Shown here: positions 1-11,500 of the stretch, one piece after another | Layout of the letters: each line of letters opens with the position of its first letter | How positions within the stretch are numbered: the stretch's first letter is position 1 | Source: Euglena gracilis | Lineage: Eukaryota > Euglenida > Euglenophyceae > Euglenales | Reading direction: 5' to 3' | NCBI GenBank assembly: GCA_039621445.1 | Contig: CP154955.1 | Location: 28,589,471-28,653,470, forward strand | Length of the DNA: 64,000 nt | The notes under the pieces: model-generated | What the model was told of the DNA's origin: nothing | Databases searched by the model: none | The model's input: only the letters and a program-made list of their open reading frames with translations | Program-made: the position numbers and the translations under genes

Positions 1-552
1 CTACCTCCCATAAAAAATGGAAAAGTAATAAAATTGCATTTTTTCTGCTTTTTTGGATGTTTTCGACCATTTTCGGCACTTTTTTGAACTGAGTAGGATT
101 CAAAGTATGGTTTGGGTGTTTCATAATGAGTTTTCTCAATGAAATTTCCCTTTTGTTTTTTTTTGATGTTTTTTTGAGTTTTTTTTTTAATAAAAAAAAA
201 CACGTTGTTTTGTTTTTTTTTTAAAAAAACAAAAAAAATGCCCACTATGGTCACCGGCTTTGTCCTGAGTCCGGTGGGGGGGGGGTCACCGACTTAAACG
301 TGTGTTGCAGTATGGCACCATCTGACACACAAACAGCTCAGCATTGCGCAAAACCTGTCACTTTTGACCTCCCTTGGTGGTTGGGGTGGGTGGTGCAATA
401 GCACACCCCTGGTGCTAATGGTTCTGGGGGCCCAAAATGGCCATTTTCAGAAGAAAATTGGTAGGCACCAGGGTCCAAAACCAACCCGCCCCGGGGGTGT
501 ACCTGCTATTTTCCCTTGCCAGCTTTGCGGATCTCCATGCCTTGTTCAGAAG
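1..552. other. AT-rich non-coding start of window
   Basis: Long T and A runs dominate positions 50-240, followed by a G run near 275. A short motif, AGCTCAGCA followed within about 10 bases by CAAAACCTG, lies at 333-357 and recurs in direct orientation at about 1335 and 56943. A stretch at 410-500 resembles the interior of the small elements at 31.7 and 53.6 kb (gggggcccaaaatggccattttc). I see no exon here. The promoter of the gene starting at 553 should lie in this stretch, but I cannot point to a core element. Confidence 0.5.
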
Positions 553-751
553 ATGAGACGATGGCTATTGGTTATCTTAATGGCTGCAGTTTCTCGTCCT
601 GCATTCCCTTTAAACATTCCAATTGATTGTGGCCTGAGCAAGTTTGAACCCATGGGCGAGTGTTTCTCAAATAATGCACAACAAGCTGCCAGATGTCTGT
701 GCCAAACTATGTTTTCAACCCTCCCACCCGAGAATTTTCGGGCATTATATG
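553..751 (+). CDS. First exon: signal peptide and Cys-rich N-terminus of a secreted protein
   Basis: The ATG at 553 opens a textbook secretory signal: Met-Arg-Arg, a hydrophobic core (WLLVILMAAV) and a likely cleavage site after SRPAFP, about residue 19. The mature part has five cysteines in about 45 residues (PIDCGLSKF.., MGECFSNN.., ARCLCQT..). The frame is open further upstream, but I chose this ATG because it places the hydrophobic core right at the N-terminus. The frame meets a stop three codons after a possible donor (G|GTCTGT at 752), so the exon probably ends at 751 in phase 1. The protein should enter the ER and be secreted or membrane-anchored. No family is recognised. The alternative is a complete 68-residue secreted peptide ending at 759. 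Confidence 0.6.
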
Positions 752-3700
752 GTCTGTGAAAACAAGTCACTGTGGTGTGGTGATTGTGAATGATAATTGT
801 CACAATGCTGTGGTACTGTGAACAAAAATTGGTGGTTGCCGTTTCACCACCCACTTGTGGCAGATTTTGGTTTTGAGTTGTTTTGAAAGCAAATTTTGTG
901 GGGTTTTCCCCATCGACCATCACATTTTGGGGTATACATTTTGGGCCATTTTTTGAAAAAAATTCCATTTTGGGTGTGAAAATGCATTAATTTTTTTTTA
1001 GGGAAGATGCTTTTTGGCATTTTGTAAAGGTGCATTGGGTGGTATGCAAGGAGACAGTAATGCCTGGAAAAAGTTCATTTTCAAAGCTTGCCATTTTTCT
1101 TAAAAAAAGTAATTATTTTTTTAAAAAAAAGAAAACACCAGCTCTGGTTTGGACCCTTGTTGGCTGAATAACCCGGGAGTGTGGGGTGAGTGATCTGGGA
1201 AGCCGAGATCTAGTCGTGACCCAAAAAAAATGTCCCGGAGTCATAATCATAATCTGCAGTTTTCATCACACACTCCGACTGGGCCATTGGGCTGCCTGCA
1301 ACCGCGTGCCTCTAACGTCTTCTGACGTGTGAAGAGCTCAGCACCACACAAAACCTGGTCCTTCAACATGGGTGTAGGCATGATATTGCTTTTGTTTTCT
1401 TTTTTCCCCCAATGTCACAAATCCGTTGTCTAAAACGATATGGGTGGTTGGGGGATATTATGAGAGGGTGCAAGATGGGGGTGGTATGGTTTTTTGGTTT
1501 TTTTGTTTGCAGTATTTTTGAAGTTTTAAATTATGCGAATTGCTTCCAATCTTTTTGTTTTGTTGTTTTCTTCCTCATTTTTTTTTATTTTACACCAAGT
1601 TTTAACCTGGGTTGCATGTTTTATGGTTTCACCACTGAACCATCATACACTCCATCGACATGGGTGTGTTTTTTTTTAAGGTGTTCCACAAAGAGCACGG
1701 CATCAATCAATATGACAGACACTTTGGGGGGTCAACTTTTGGCCTTTGGCGCTGAAGGAAAATTCCCAATTTGAGGGTGGTAAACCAAATTTTGCCAAAA
1801 AAATTGGCTACTTTGGGGGCAGGACACTTTGAAGGGGGGGTGAGGATAGGTGAAAAAGGTCCAGTTCATATTTTTTTGCTCCTGGACCAGTTGGAACAAT
1901 TTTCTTTGACCACCTGTGCAGTGTTAGATTTTTTGTTGCGCATTTGTGTGTGCCACAACAACTTTGAAACTGTGCACCACAATTTTTGTCTGGTTTGATT
2001 TGGTCAAAACAGATGTTCTCTTTCATTCAACAAACAAACAAACAAACAAACAAACAAACAAACAAACAAACAAACCAACAAACAAACAAACAAACAAGCA
2101 AACGTCAAAAATGTGCAAATAGAATAGAATAAAATGCCACTTGTGAAGAGGAGAGGTACGTGTGATGCGTGTTGTGCTTTTCCATCCACAATCCTCCGTC
2201 TGTGCCGTGACTGTACACAGCACAGCAGATTATCAACCCTGCCCCCCCTGCCCATCTGCTTTCACAGCCGGCACCCAGAAATGTTTCGGATCCCACCCAC
2301 TCCACATTTCCGCTCGGAATGTTGCAATGCAATAGGGTTTGTGGGAGAGCTGGCAAGGAAACGTACTTACTGGGCGCAATCCCAATTCTGTGGGACAGAA
2401 CACCACTCGATCTTACCTGTTCATCAGCCAGAGGTCCGTGCCCTTGGACCTCAAACAGCCGCACAGCATACCGTATGCTACAGACTGTTTAAACCCCACC
2501 CCCCACTTATACCCCCCCCCACCAGGCACCTATGCCGACCGCAGCCGACCGCAGCCGACCGCAGCCGACCGCGGCCGACCGCGGGTTTCAGGACTGTCAT
2601 AGGTGGGGTGCCGACCGCAGCCGACCGCAGCTGACCGCAGCCGACCGCAGCCGACCGCGCAACTTTTTTTCAAATCGATGTCAATCTTTCGGTGAGAATG
2701 AGGAATTAGGCCCATTTTTATCCCAGATGTTGAGATTTTTCTGGCTCATCTGGCTCATGTTGTCACTTTTGGCCACTTTTGGCCACTTTTGGCCTTTTTT
2801 TTTTCGCTTTTGTCCCCTTTTGGCCCATTTGTCACCATAATTGACCCATTTTGACAAGTTTTGGCCACTTTTTGCCCACTTCTTGTAATTTTGGGCCATT
2901 TTGTCCTGCTTTTGGGCCATTTTGACCATTTAAAGACATTTTCGACCTTTTCTTTTGTTGTTTTTGCCCATTTTTTGGTCTCTTTTTGGTCCAATTTGAC
3001 CATTTTGAGCATTTTGCGCCAGTTTGTTGCCAAAAGTGAACAAAAGCTGCTAAAGTGACCCAAATTGGCCAAAAGCAGGATCATTTTGGGCCATCTTTGG
3101 CTTTTTTGGACCACTTTGTGCATTTTTTTTGTTATTTTTGCCTGTTTTGGAACTTTTGGCCATTTTCACCATTTTTTGCCACTTTTAGGCCATTTTTAGG
3201 TCACGTTTGACTGCTCTTGATGTTAAAAGCAACAAAAAGACGTTTAAAGTGGCCTGAAAGTGGCCAGAAGTGGGTGAAAATGGCCAACAGCAGAGAAAAG
3301 TGGTCAAAAGTGGGTTAAAGAGGCCAATAAAGAGGCCAAAAGTGGTCAAAAGAGGTCAAAGCAAAGCAAAAGCTGGCCAAAAGCAGCCAAAGCCCAGCAA
3401 AAAGTGGGCAAAAACAACAAAAGTGACCAAAAGAAAGCAAAAGGCAGGAAATAATGGGCAAAGGCAGCAAAAAAAGTCGGCGACAGTGGCCAAAAGCAGT
3501 CCAAAAGCATCAAAAACTGGCCAAAAGAAGCGAAAAGTGGCCAAAAGTCGGCAACAGTGGATTGTGGGACTGTGATATATGCTCATTTTTTGTTGGCCTG
3601 CCCCCCACCTACAGCCAACTACTTTGCCGACCGCTGCCGACCGCAGCCGACCGCAGCCGACCACGGCCGACCGCTGCCGACCGCGGGCTAAAATTTGGAA

Positions 3701-5564
3701 TCTGTCATAGGTGCTTGCCCCCCACTTATAACCCCCCCCACTTAGCCCCCCCCCCCCTCGGGCCGACCAACCAAACCGGATCCTATAACCCCCCCCCCCC
3801 CGAAAGAAAAATGGAAACCACCTGGAACGATTTTTCCGGCCCCAAACCATCCAAAAACTGGTTTTTTTGGCAATTTTTTTTGTGACCGACCATCATCAAA
3901 AATGCCATTTTTGACCAAATTTTCCGAAAATTGCCAATTTGGGGGGGTTTCGGGGTCATTTCGGGGGGTCGGATTTTCACCAACAATTCCGGATCCTATA
4001 AACCCCCCCCACCTATAAACCCCCCCCTTCGGCCGATCAACCAAACCGGATCCTATAAACCCCGTGGGGTTTATAAGTGGGGGGTTTAGTGGAATAAATG
4101 GAATTCAATGTGCGGACTGCCGTACAGGCCTTGTTGAAATCCTCGTCCGAGGTCTCATTCCCCTCCCTGCCCGAAGCCGGGTTTACCCTCAAAGAAGGCA
4201 TCTCGAAACCGACTTTTCTTCTGGTTGGAGGAGTGACCCTTGTCACCGCGATTCTTACCGCAGCTGCAGTGCATTTACCGAACCAACTGGTAATCAAGCA
4301 GTTGGGTGAAAAAAGGATCAAAGGTCACTCCTCTTTCTTTTGATACCAAATTTCAATTCGTATCTGGCAAAGTGGCTCAATGTGATGCAAAACAATCTCC
4401 CTGTGGCACATGCAGCAGCACAAACCACCAAATTTTTTGAGGTGCATGCGGTGCACACCCAGAATATTGCCGCAATGTATGCCTCAGACCTATAGCAAAC
4501 CATGGCTTTGCCAAACTGCAATCAGGGGGGCTGCATAAAATACGCATGGGCAGGTGAAAACTGCACTGCATTCCGATGTTCCGATACCCTCACCCCCCCC
4601 CTCAAAGTGCCCCCCCCCCTCAAAGTGGACAATTTTTTTGGCAGTTTGGCCATTTTCCTTTGGCGCCAAAGGCGCCACAAGCCAAAATTTGACCCCCCCC
4701 CAAAGTGTCCCCCCTGCCAGAGTGGCCATTTTGGGGTCCCACGGTGCTTGGAGGGTGGCCACTTTGTGGGGGGGGGGGGGAGGGTACTTAGGGAAAAAAT
4801 TGGCAAAGCATTTGGCCTGGTGATATGTTGTTTGGAGTCATGTATACAAAGTAAGGCTGTTTGGTGAGCGTCTCAAAAAGTTTCAATAAAATGTCATTTG
4901 TCCCAAAAGCCCCACCAAAAGTTTCACACAACCTTGGCTAAAGATTCAGGAATATATGTCAAAACCTTCATAAATTCTGTCATTCCTTTGTGAGAATCGG
5001 CCAAGGATAGAGGGCGCCCGTTAACCTTCCCGAGCAGGGTTGAGGAGCAAATATGTGGTGATAATGGTGTGGTTCTGCTTTGGCATATGCAGTGAACAAA
5101 TGGAGCTGCGACACACGAAGTCACAGAAATCTCCAGGCAGGGGCATTGCCGAGGGGGACATACGTCAGAAGGCAATAAACAAGAAACAAGTGCCTGCAGG
5201 GAACATTGACGGGCCTTGCTATCACCGACTGACACATCATGACCAGTCCGGCAAGAAGTTAAAAAACGTGTGAAATATGTTGTGTAATATGTTTACCAAA
5301 TACCATAAAGTAGTCGATAACCTCATGTAACAGGACAGAGAATTTGAACTCATACTATTTTTTAATATCAGTCGCCAATGCCTTGTCCCAAAAGCTGGGA
5401 AAGCACCGTGGGAGAATCTCAAGTATTCGCATTTCGGAGTTGCTCAGTCCGAAAGGGACAAGTAATTCCTCCCAAAAGAAACCTCTCCAAGGATGAAAAC
5501 TTCAAAAAAATGGCAAAATTTTTTTCTGCCTCAGACATTTACAGAACATGCTTCTGGCTATTTG

Positions 5565-5597
<33 letters not shown>

Positions 5598-8500
5598 TGT
5601 GTAGACCCCCCCCCAGTGTCCCATGCCCCACCCTTTGCCTCGCTTTTCTTGGAGCCCTATGTGTCCCAAACCCACCTTATAATAAAGCCGGGTATGGGAC
5701 ACTGTCGGGGGGGGGGGGGGGTTGCATGGCAGGTTGTGTTTCCAGCAACGCCAACCATGCCGAAGTGAGAGGTTCAAACCTGGGGTTGTGGTTCGACGGT
5801 TGCAATTATTGCCGGGTTTCTCAAGGTACGCCAGTGTCCTGTGTGCTGCAATATTGCAACAGCACTGGCACCCCACATTGTGTGAGCAACAAGCAGGCTG
5901 CTTTTTCATTTTTGGTGATTTTTCAAAAGCGCTTAGCACACAACAAAAGGGCCCTGATTTTTTCGAAATAAATCTTTGCTGCTGGCTCAGAGAACAAAAA
6001 TATTTGGGTCTTATCACCCAGCCCCTGAAGTTGGGAAAATGGCAGGCCAGGACGGTTGTGCATTTTGTTCTTCTTTCCACGTGGGTGAAACAAGCAACGC
6101 TGGCTGAAGCGTGGCAGGCGCTTCATCGGTGATTTTTGGTTTTAAGGTGTCCCCGAAGACTATGTTAAAAGCAGCCTGCTGGCAGCTCCAGTGGAGCTGC
6201 CCCAACCATCCCACCCAGTTGCTCTGCAAACAGGCAGGGCTAAACAAAGAAAGCAGTTGCAGTGGTGATTTTTTTTGGTCAGCCCAGAAGTTGGCACTTT
6301 GAGGGCAGTATAGAGGGTGCAGAAGTGGAAGAAGGTTTCCGCAGAATATGCCAATATATTTTACTCTGTTTTTGCTTTCATGGTGAACAGAATTGACTGC
6401 CTTGGGTTTTTGGGCCCCTGAGGAGCAGTTCGTGGAGGAATCCCCAAACCCTATGGGTGACCCCCCCAACTCTATCTTGATGTCCGACCCCCCCCCCCGC
6501 CAATTAAATTTAAACTAACCTTCGGTGCCAACAACTTTTCCTTGTGCTTCCCTAGGCGGCCAAACTCGCACAACTTTGATTTTTGAGCAGAGAGTGAGAG
6601 GGAGCACGACGGCGAGGATGTGAGCGAATTGTCATTTTTGGCCATGTACTCCCTGGACTTTGGTCGATTTTACTGTTTTGCGTGGTTGGAGTGTCACGGG
6701 CCCCCGGGACTGACTCCCCGAAGAGAGAAATTCACCGACACCAAACATGAAAACCTGGTGCCTACACCATCCCCTTTCCTGTGTGACAACTGCCAGTGCC
6801 AGATGGTGCTTTAGAGGTGAGGTGACAGGTCTGCCCATTTGCTTGCTTTCTGGAGCTTTGCGCATCAACGACTTGAATGGTTGATTTGCGCAATTGCGCA
6901 CATTGACCAAATTTTATTTCATTTTGAAGCTTTAATCACGGGGACTTCTGAGCAGGCATTATTTTTTTTAAGACGAGATTTCTCAAAAAATTTTAACGCG
7001 TTTTTTAAGGTTTTTTAAGGTTTTTTGAGGAATTTTAAAAAATTTTAAGTTTTTTTAAGGCATTTTTTTTCCTCAGGTAAAATCTCAGACCCCGAAGATG
7101 GCCCGATGGCTTCAGACTCCTGTGGCTTCGGAACGCACAAGGAAGAAGCCTCGGGCGAAGCATGGGATCAGGGCGGTCCATGAGGGACAGTTATTGCCAT
7201 TTTAGGCATTTTAGGCATTTTAGGCCATTCTAGGCATTTTAGGCATTTTAGGCCATTTTAGCTATGGGTTCCTGCACATGGGTCCCAAAATGGGTCCAAA
7301 AAAAACACCCGGCGCCGAAGGCGTTCGGCACCGGACAAATTATTTCGGGTCCAAAACTGCCCTGGAGGGGCAGTCTTTAAGGGGCAGTTAACTAAAAAAA
7401 AAAATCCCGTCCCTGATGGACCGCCCTGACCCGTGCACCCACACCGGATAGCCTCATGAACACTGACAAAATAATCCAACTTTTTCATGTGAGCAATACC
7501 AAACGCGTGCCCATGCAGTGTGCCGCCGTACACATTGCTCAAAACCTTGTTGCATGGGATACAGAGTGGGTCACCTCGAAACTCGAAACTCGAAACCATC
7601 CATTTTTTTTTCATTGCAATTACTTTAAATTTCTGACCCTATTCAGGACATTTGCTTGCCTGTTGGCCTTAAATGGCCTAAAATGGCCTCAAATGGGGAA
7701 ATTTTGGGGCTTGACCATAGGTGCTTGCCAAGGTTGACTGCTTGTTTTTTTTGAAACAAAAAATGTTTTTTTTAAAAAGCATGTTTTTTTAAAAAAAACT
7801 TTTTTTAAAAAAACAAGTTTTTTATAAATACATTTTTTTAAAAAGAAAACAAGTTTTTTAAAAATATGTGTTTTTTTAAAAAAACGCAACAAAAAAAAGT
7901 CTGGAAAAACGTAAAAACGTCACTTTTTGATGACAAGAAATTACTTTAGAACTTTTTCCTCAAAAAATGGCTGTTAAACTCCCTCAAACCCCCATTTTTC
8001 ACATCTTCCAAAAAAAATCAACATTTTTTCAAAATTTTGAATTTGAGAGGTTTTGAAGCAAGAAAAATGCCATTGAAAATCCAACAAATTTGACAGAGGA
8101 AAAGTGTCAGTAAAATTTGATTGTGGTTTTTTGGGAAAATGTAATTTTCCATCAAAAAACCAACCATGCATTTTGGGTTCATTTTTCAACGTAATTTTCA
8201 AAAAAAATTCCCCTGCCAAAATTCCCTTTTCCTTAATTTTTGTTTCAATTGTATGGGGACAGGATTTTTTTTTGCCTAAGGACCGCCCTGGCACGGGTTG
8301 CCGCATTGCGGGTCTGCAAATCCGCGATTGCGGTTCGGATATCCACTGTGTCATTTTGCCACTGTTGTTGATTCTCAATCCTACTTGCGATATTCGAGAT
8401 TTTGGGTGTGAAAGCATGCAAATTCAGCAGGAATTTCTCCACAATGGCAAGGTTTCTGATCCAAACGAGAAAGTCTTTCTTCCAACTGCTGCACATAAGT

Positions 8501-11500
8501 GCGGGGACCAAAGCTTTCGCGTGCTTGGGCAAAAAAAAAGTGGGAAAAATTCGCGGAATCACCACTCAATTGGAGAACGCACTGTTTCGCTGCTTGAAAT
8601 GCTGTGTCAAGTGTGGGAAATTGCTCCAGCGTAGTAAATTGTCCCAAATCGGGATTTTTTTTATTGTTCATTCAACTTTTGCTTCAATTGCACTTTTGAG
8701 CAATTTGGATTGACTCCTCTAAGAATGTCTCAAGTAATTCAAATCAAGAAAGATGTGGTTGCAAGTTTTGCTTATTCTGCCGTGTGTCACAGCTTTTGGT
8801 GAACCGAGGCCAACCGAACTATGCCAGAAACCTTGGCAAACGATCCGGTTTTCATATTGTTTGTTCACAACCGCTTCTGCATTGACTGGCTTTATGCGGG
8901 GTTTCAGACATGCCATTATTTGTTTGGTGCAAGAAAAAAAATTCCCAGGAAAATTTTTAAGGTTTTTTAAGGTCATCACGGGGAAGAAAAACTTCCCCCG
9001 GGTGAATTTTTTAAGGTTTTTTAAGGTTTTTTAAGGTTTTTTAAGGCATTTTGGCAAAAAAAATTTAAGGTTTTTTAAGGTTTTTTAAGGTTTTTTAAGG
9101 CGCCTTAAAAAATAATTATGCCCGCTTCTGAGACAAGAGAACGGTGGAAACAGGAGGAGAGTGGCGTGCGGAGGTGTTGTCCTCAAAGTGAAGGTATTGT
9201 GAGGTTCTAAAAATTGAGTTTTAAAATCCCCCTCACACCAGAATTTTGTCCGAAAATGATGCACAAAACATTGACTGAAAATGGATGTGTCAGCTGACTT
9301 GAAAATAACCTCATTCAGGGTTCCATATGATGCAATACACCAACCTCCTTCATTTTTTTGACCTTCTCAGACAAACCCTGGAAATGCTATTTATTTTGAT
9401 GTTTCACGGGTCAAAAATTGGTTGTTAGGCCACTGGCTCTTTAGCTGCGTTTAAATTCTACAAATATTTCGCATTTAAGGATTTTCAAACTTCAGCAATG
9501 TCGCACTCCATAAATTGAACACATTTTGAGTTGCACAAGTGGTTGGTGTGGGCAGATACACAAACCGACGAGACAGACCATTTGCGCATTTGCGAAAACC
9601 AACCATTTGTACAAGATCACAAACACACCAATTTCAGTTTGCATATGCCGCCCGCTCACCCATCTACACACATGGCCGATGAGTGCAAATCCGCACACCC
9701 ACCATGGTGCAAATGCGGACACCAAGCACCAATTTTTCACAGTCCAGATTCAGAACATTGTTTCAGACTCAGTCTCACCTGCCCCAAATCATTCCACCCA
9801 TGTTGACGAGGCCAGCGGTTGGAAGGTTCCCGAACACCCATGCTGGGTGTCATGTACCCCATACGCTGTGGTGACTCCTGCTCTAAGGCACCACAACTGT
9901 CAAAGTCCCTGCTTCCATCTCCGCGTCCTGGGCACCACATCGCATCCTGTTTCCTTTTCTGAGGTTTCAGGAATTAGTTGCTGTCATTTTCATTTTCAAA
10001 GAAATGTTGATTTGCGCAAGTGCGCGCACCGGCAGAGAAAAAAGCTTAAGTGCGAGTTTGGCTGCATGAGGAGCAGGAAATTCATAGCCTTAGGCATAGG
10101 GGGGGGGGGGGCTGGGCGTTACTCCTTCTCCTGATGTTGTGGTGTTGTGGATTAAAGAGAGAGGTCCAGGGAAAGGGAGGGTTGGAAATAGGGTTGGGAT
10201 TAGGATGCCGCCTAATTTGTGCCAAAATTTGCTTGAAGAAGCCCTAGTTTGTCTGAAAATGTTCCAGAAAAAGCCAAACTGTTGCCCAAACCAAGGACCA
10301 ACAAACAACACACGGAGAAAATGTGTTTCGGGGATTTACCAATTTGGCAAAAAATGATTTCCTTTTTTTCTTTGTGCCATTTCTTCTTCTTCAAGAAAAA
10401 ACAACACTGCTAAACATGGGCCGGTTTTTTGGTCAACGATTTCAAAACCACTCTTTAGATGGGAGGGAGCTTTCTGCCCCGTCTTTTCTGTCAAAATGGG
10501 TTGACACATCACAAATGGTTCTTTTTCCACCCTCCCCCCCCCCCCGTTCCGCCAGGTGGGTGGTGTCGACACCCCCCCCCCCGGTGGGTGAGTTGACCAA
10601 GGTGTGTCCCCAAGCCACATTTTGATGCCACTCCAACACATTGGATGGCCCAGCCTGGCGGAGTGGTACACTGGCTGCGGGGCATGCGGTGTGGTCAACG
10701 GCCAAACCGTGAACTGCCCGTCGTGCTCCCAGGCCTCCGCCACACCGAACTGCCTCCCCGCGGCGTGGCTCAGGGGGCCCGAGCACTGCCGCCAGATCTG
10801 CACAATTTGGACATTGATAAGGCAAATGAAAGGGGAAAGAAAACAATAGGCTTTTTCCAATTCTGGGGTGTGGGCTCTGAGGGAAGACTCGTTGAGATGA
10901 CCCTGTAACATCATAGAAGCTCCCTGGCATGGTGAAAATTTGCCTTGAAGAAATTGCAACCTTTTTCGAACTTCAAAGGGGTGGTCTTTCTCCCTTGTTT
11001 GGTGCAACGGCGGGGGGGGGTCAATGTGAAAGGTAACATCAAGTGGGTTATTTTTTTTACATCCACTGGCCCTCTATTTGTTGGTTGAGGTGTCAGGATG
11101 CTGTGGGCAAATTATGTGTGAATTTTGCTGTTTTTTATTCAAAGTTCATAATAACACAATATCTCCACTGAATTATCACCACTTTTCTTTGTTTGGTTCT
11201 TCATGTTGGTTCTCAAACTGCTCCCAGTTCCTGTTCCCAGGAAGATTGGTCAGTCGGCATTTCGACGGCTTGTCCGATATTTTTTGTCATATTTTTTTTT
11301 CTGATGTGAACTCCTCCCATATGTCAACTCCTCCCTGTTTAAGAGTCACCCAATGAGGGGGAGTTTATACAGAACGAGCCATGCTGTGCCCCCGCTGTTC
11401 CAAAGTTGCAGCGTGTGGTGGTCAGGCTGCCGGATGTGTCAACGGCAGAGTTCCTCTCGCGCTTCATGTTTGGATGAGCAGGGTGAATGAATGTTGGCAA

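Larger units (their letters stand above)
6953..9124. mobile_element. hAT-like element, copy 1 (rearranged, coding relics)
   Basis: It starts CAGGCATTATTTTTTTTAAG and ends CTTAAAAAATAATTATGCCC then G. The 8-bp duplication CTTCTGAG is perfect on both sides (6945-6952 and 9125-9132). The ends carry arrays of TTTTTTAAGG. It matches the element at 53318-54948 over both ends and most of the interior, but here the piece 7405-7660 is inverted and about 600 bp of A/T-rich sequence (7740-7980) and TTTTAGGCA repeats are added. Coding relics: a BED-like zinc finger and a coiled-coil frame, both on the - strand. No intact transposase. Confidence 0.85.

Noticed and set aside
2532-3687. CRISPR-like arrays of GCCGACCGCA, and similarly TAAAATGGCC at 12757-14512
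   Set aside because: Units are about 10 bp and head to tail without spacers, and they lie at transposon ends in a eukaryotic context.
5502-6080. 192-residue frame on the - strand
   Set aside because: It is antisense to the Cys module and runs through the (CA)n repeat.
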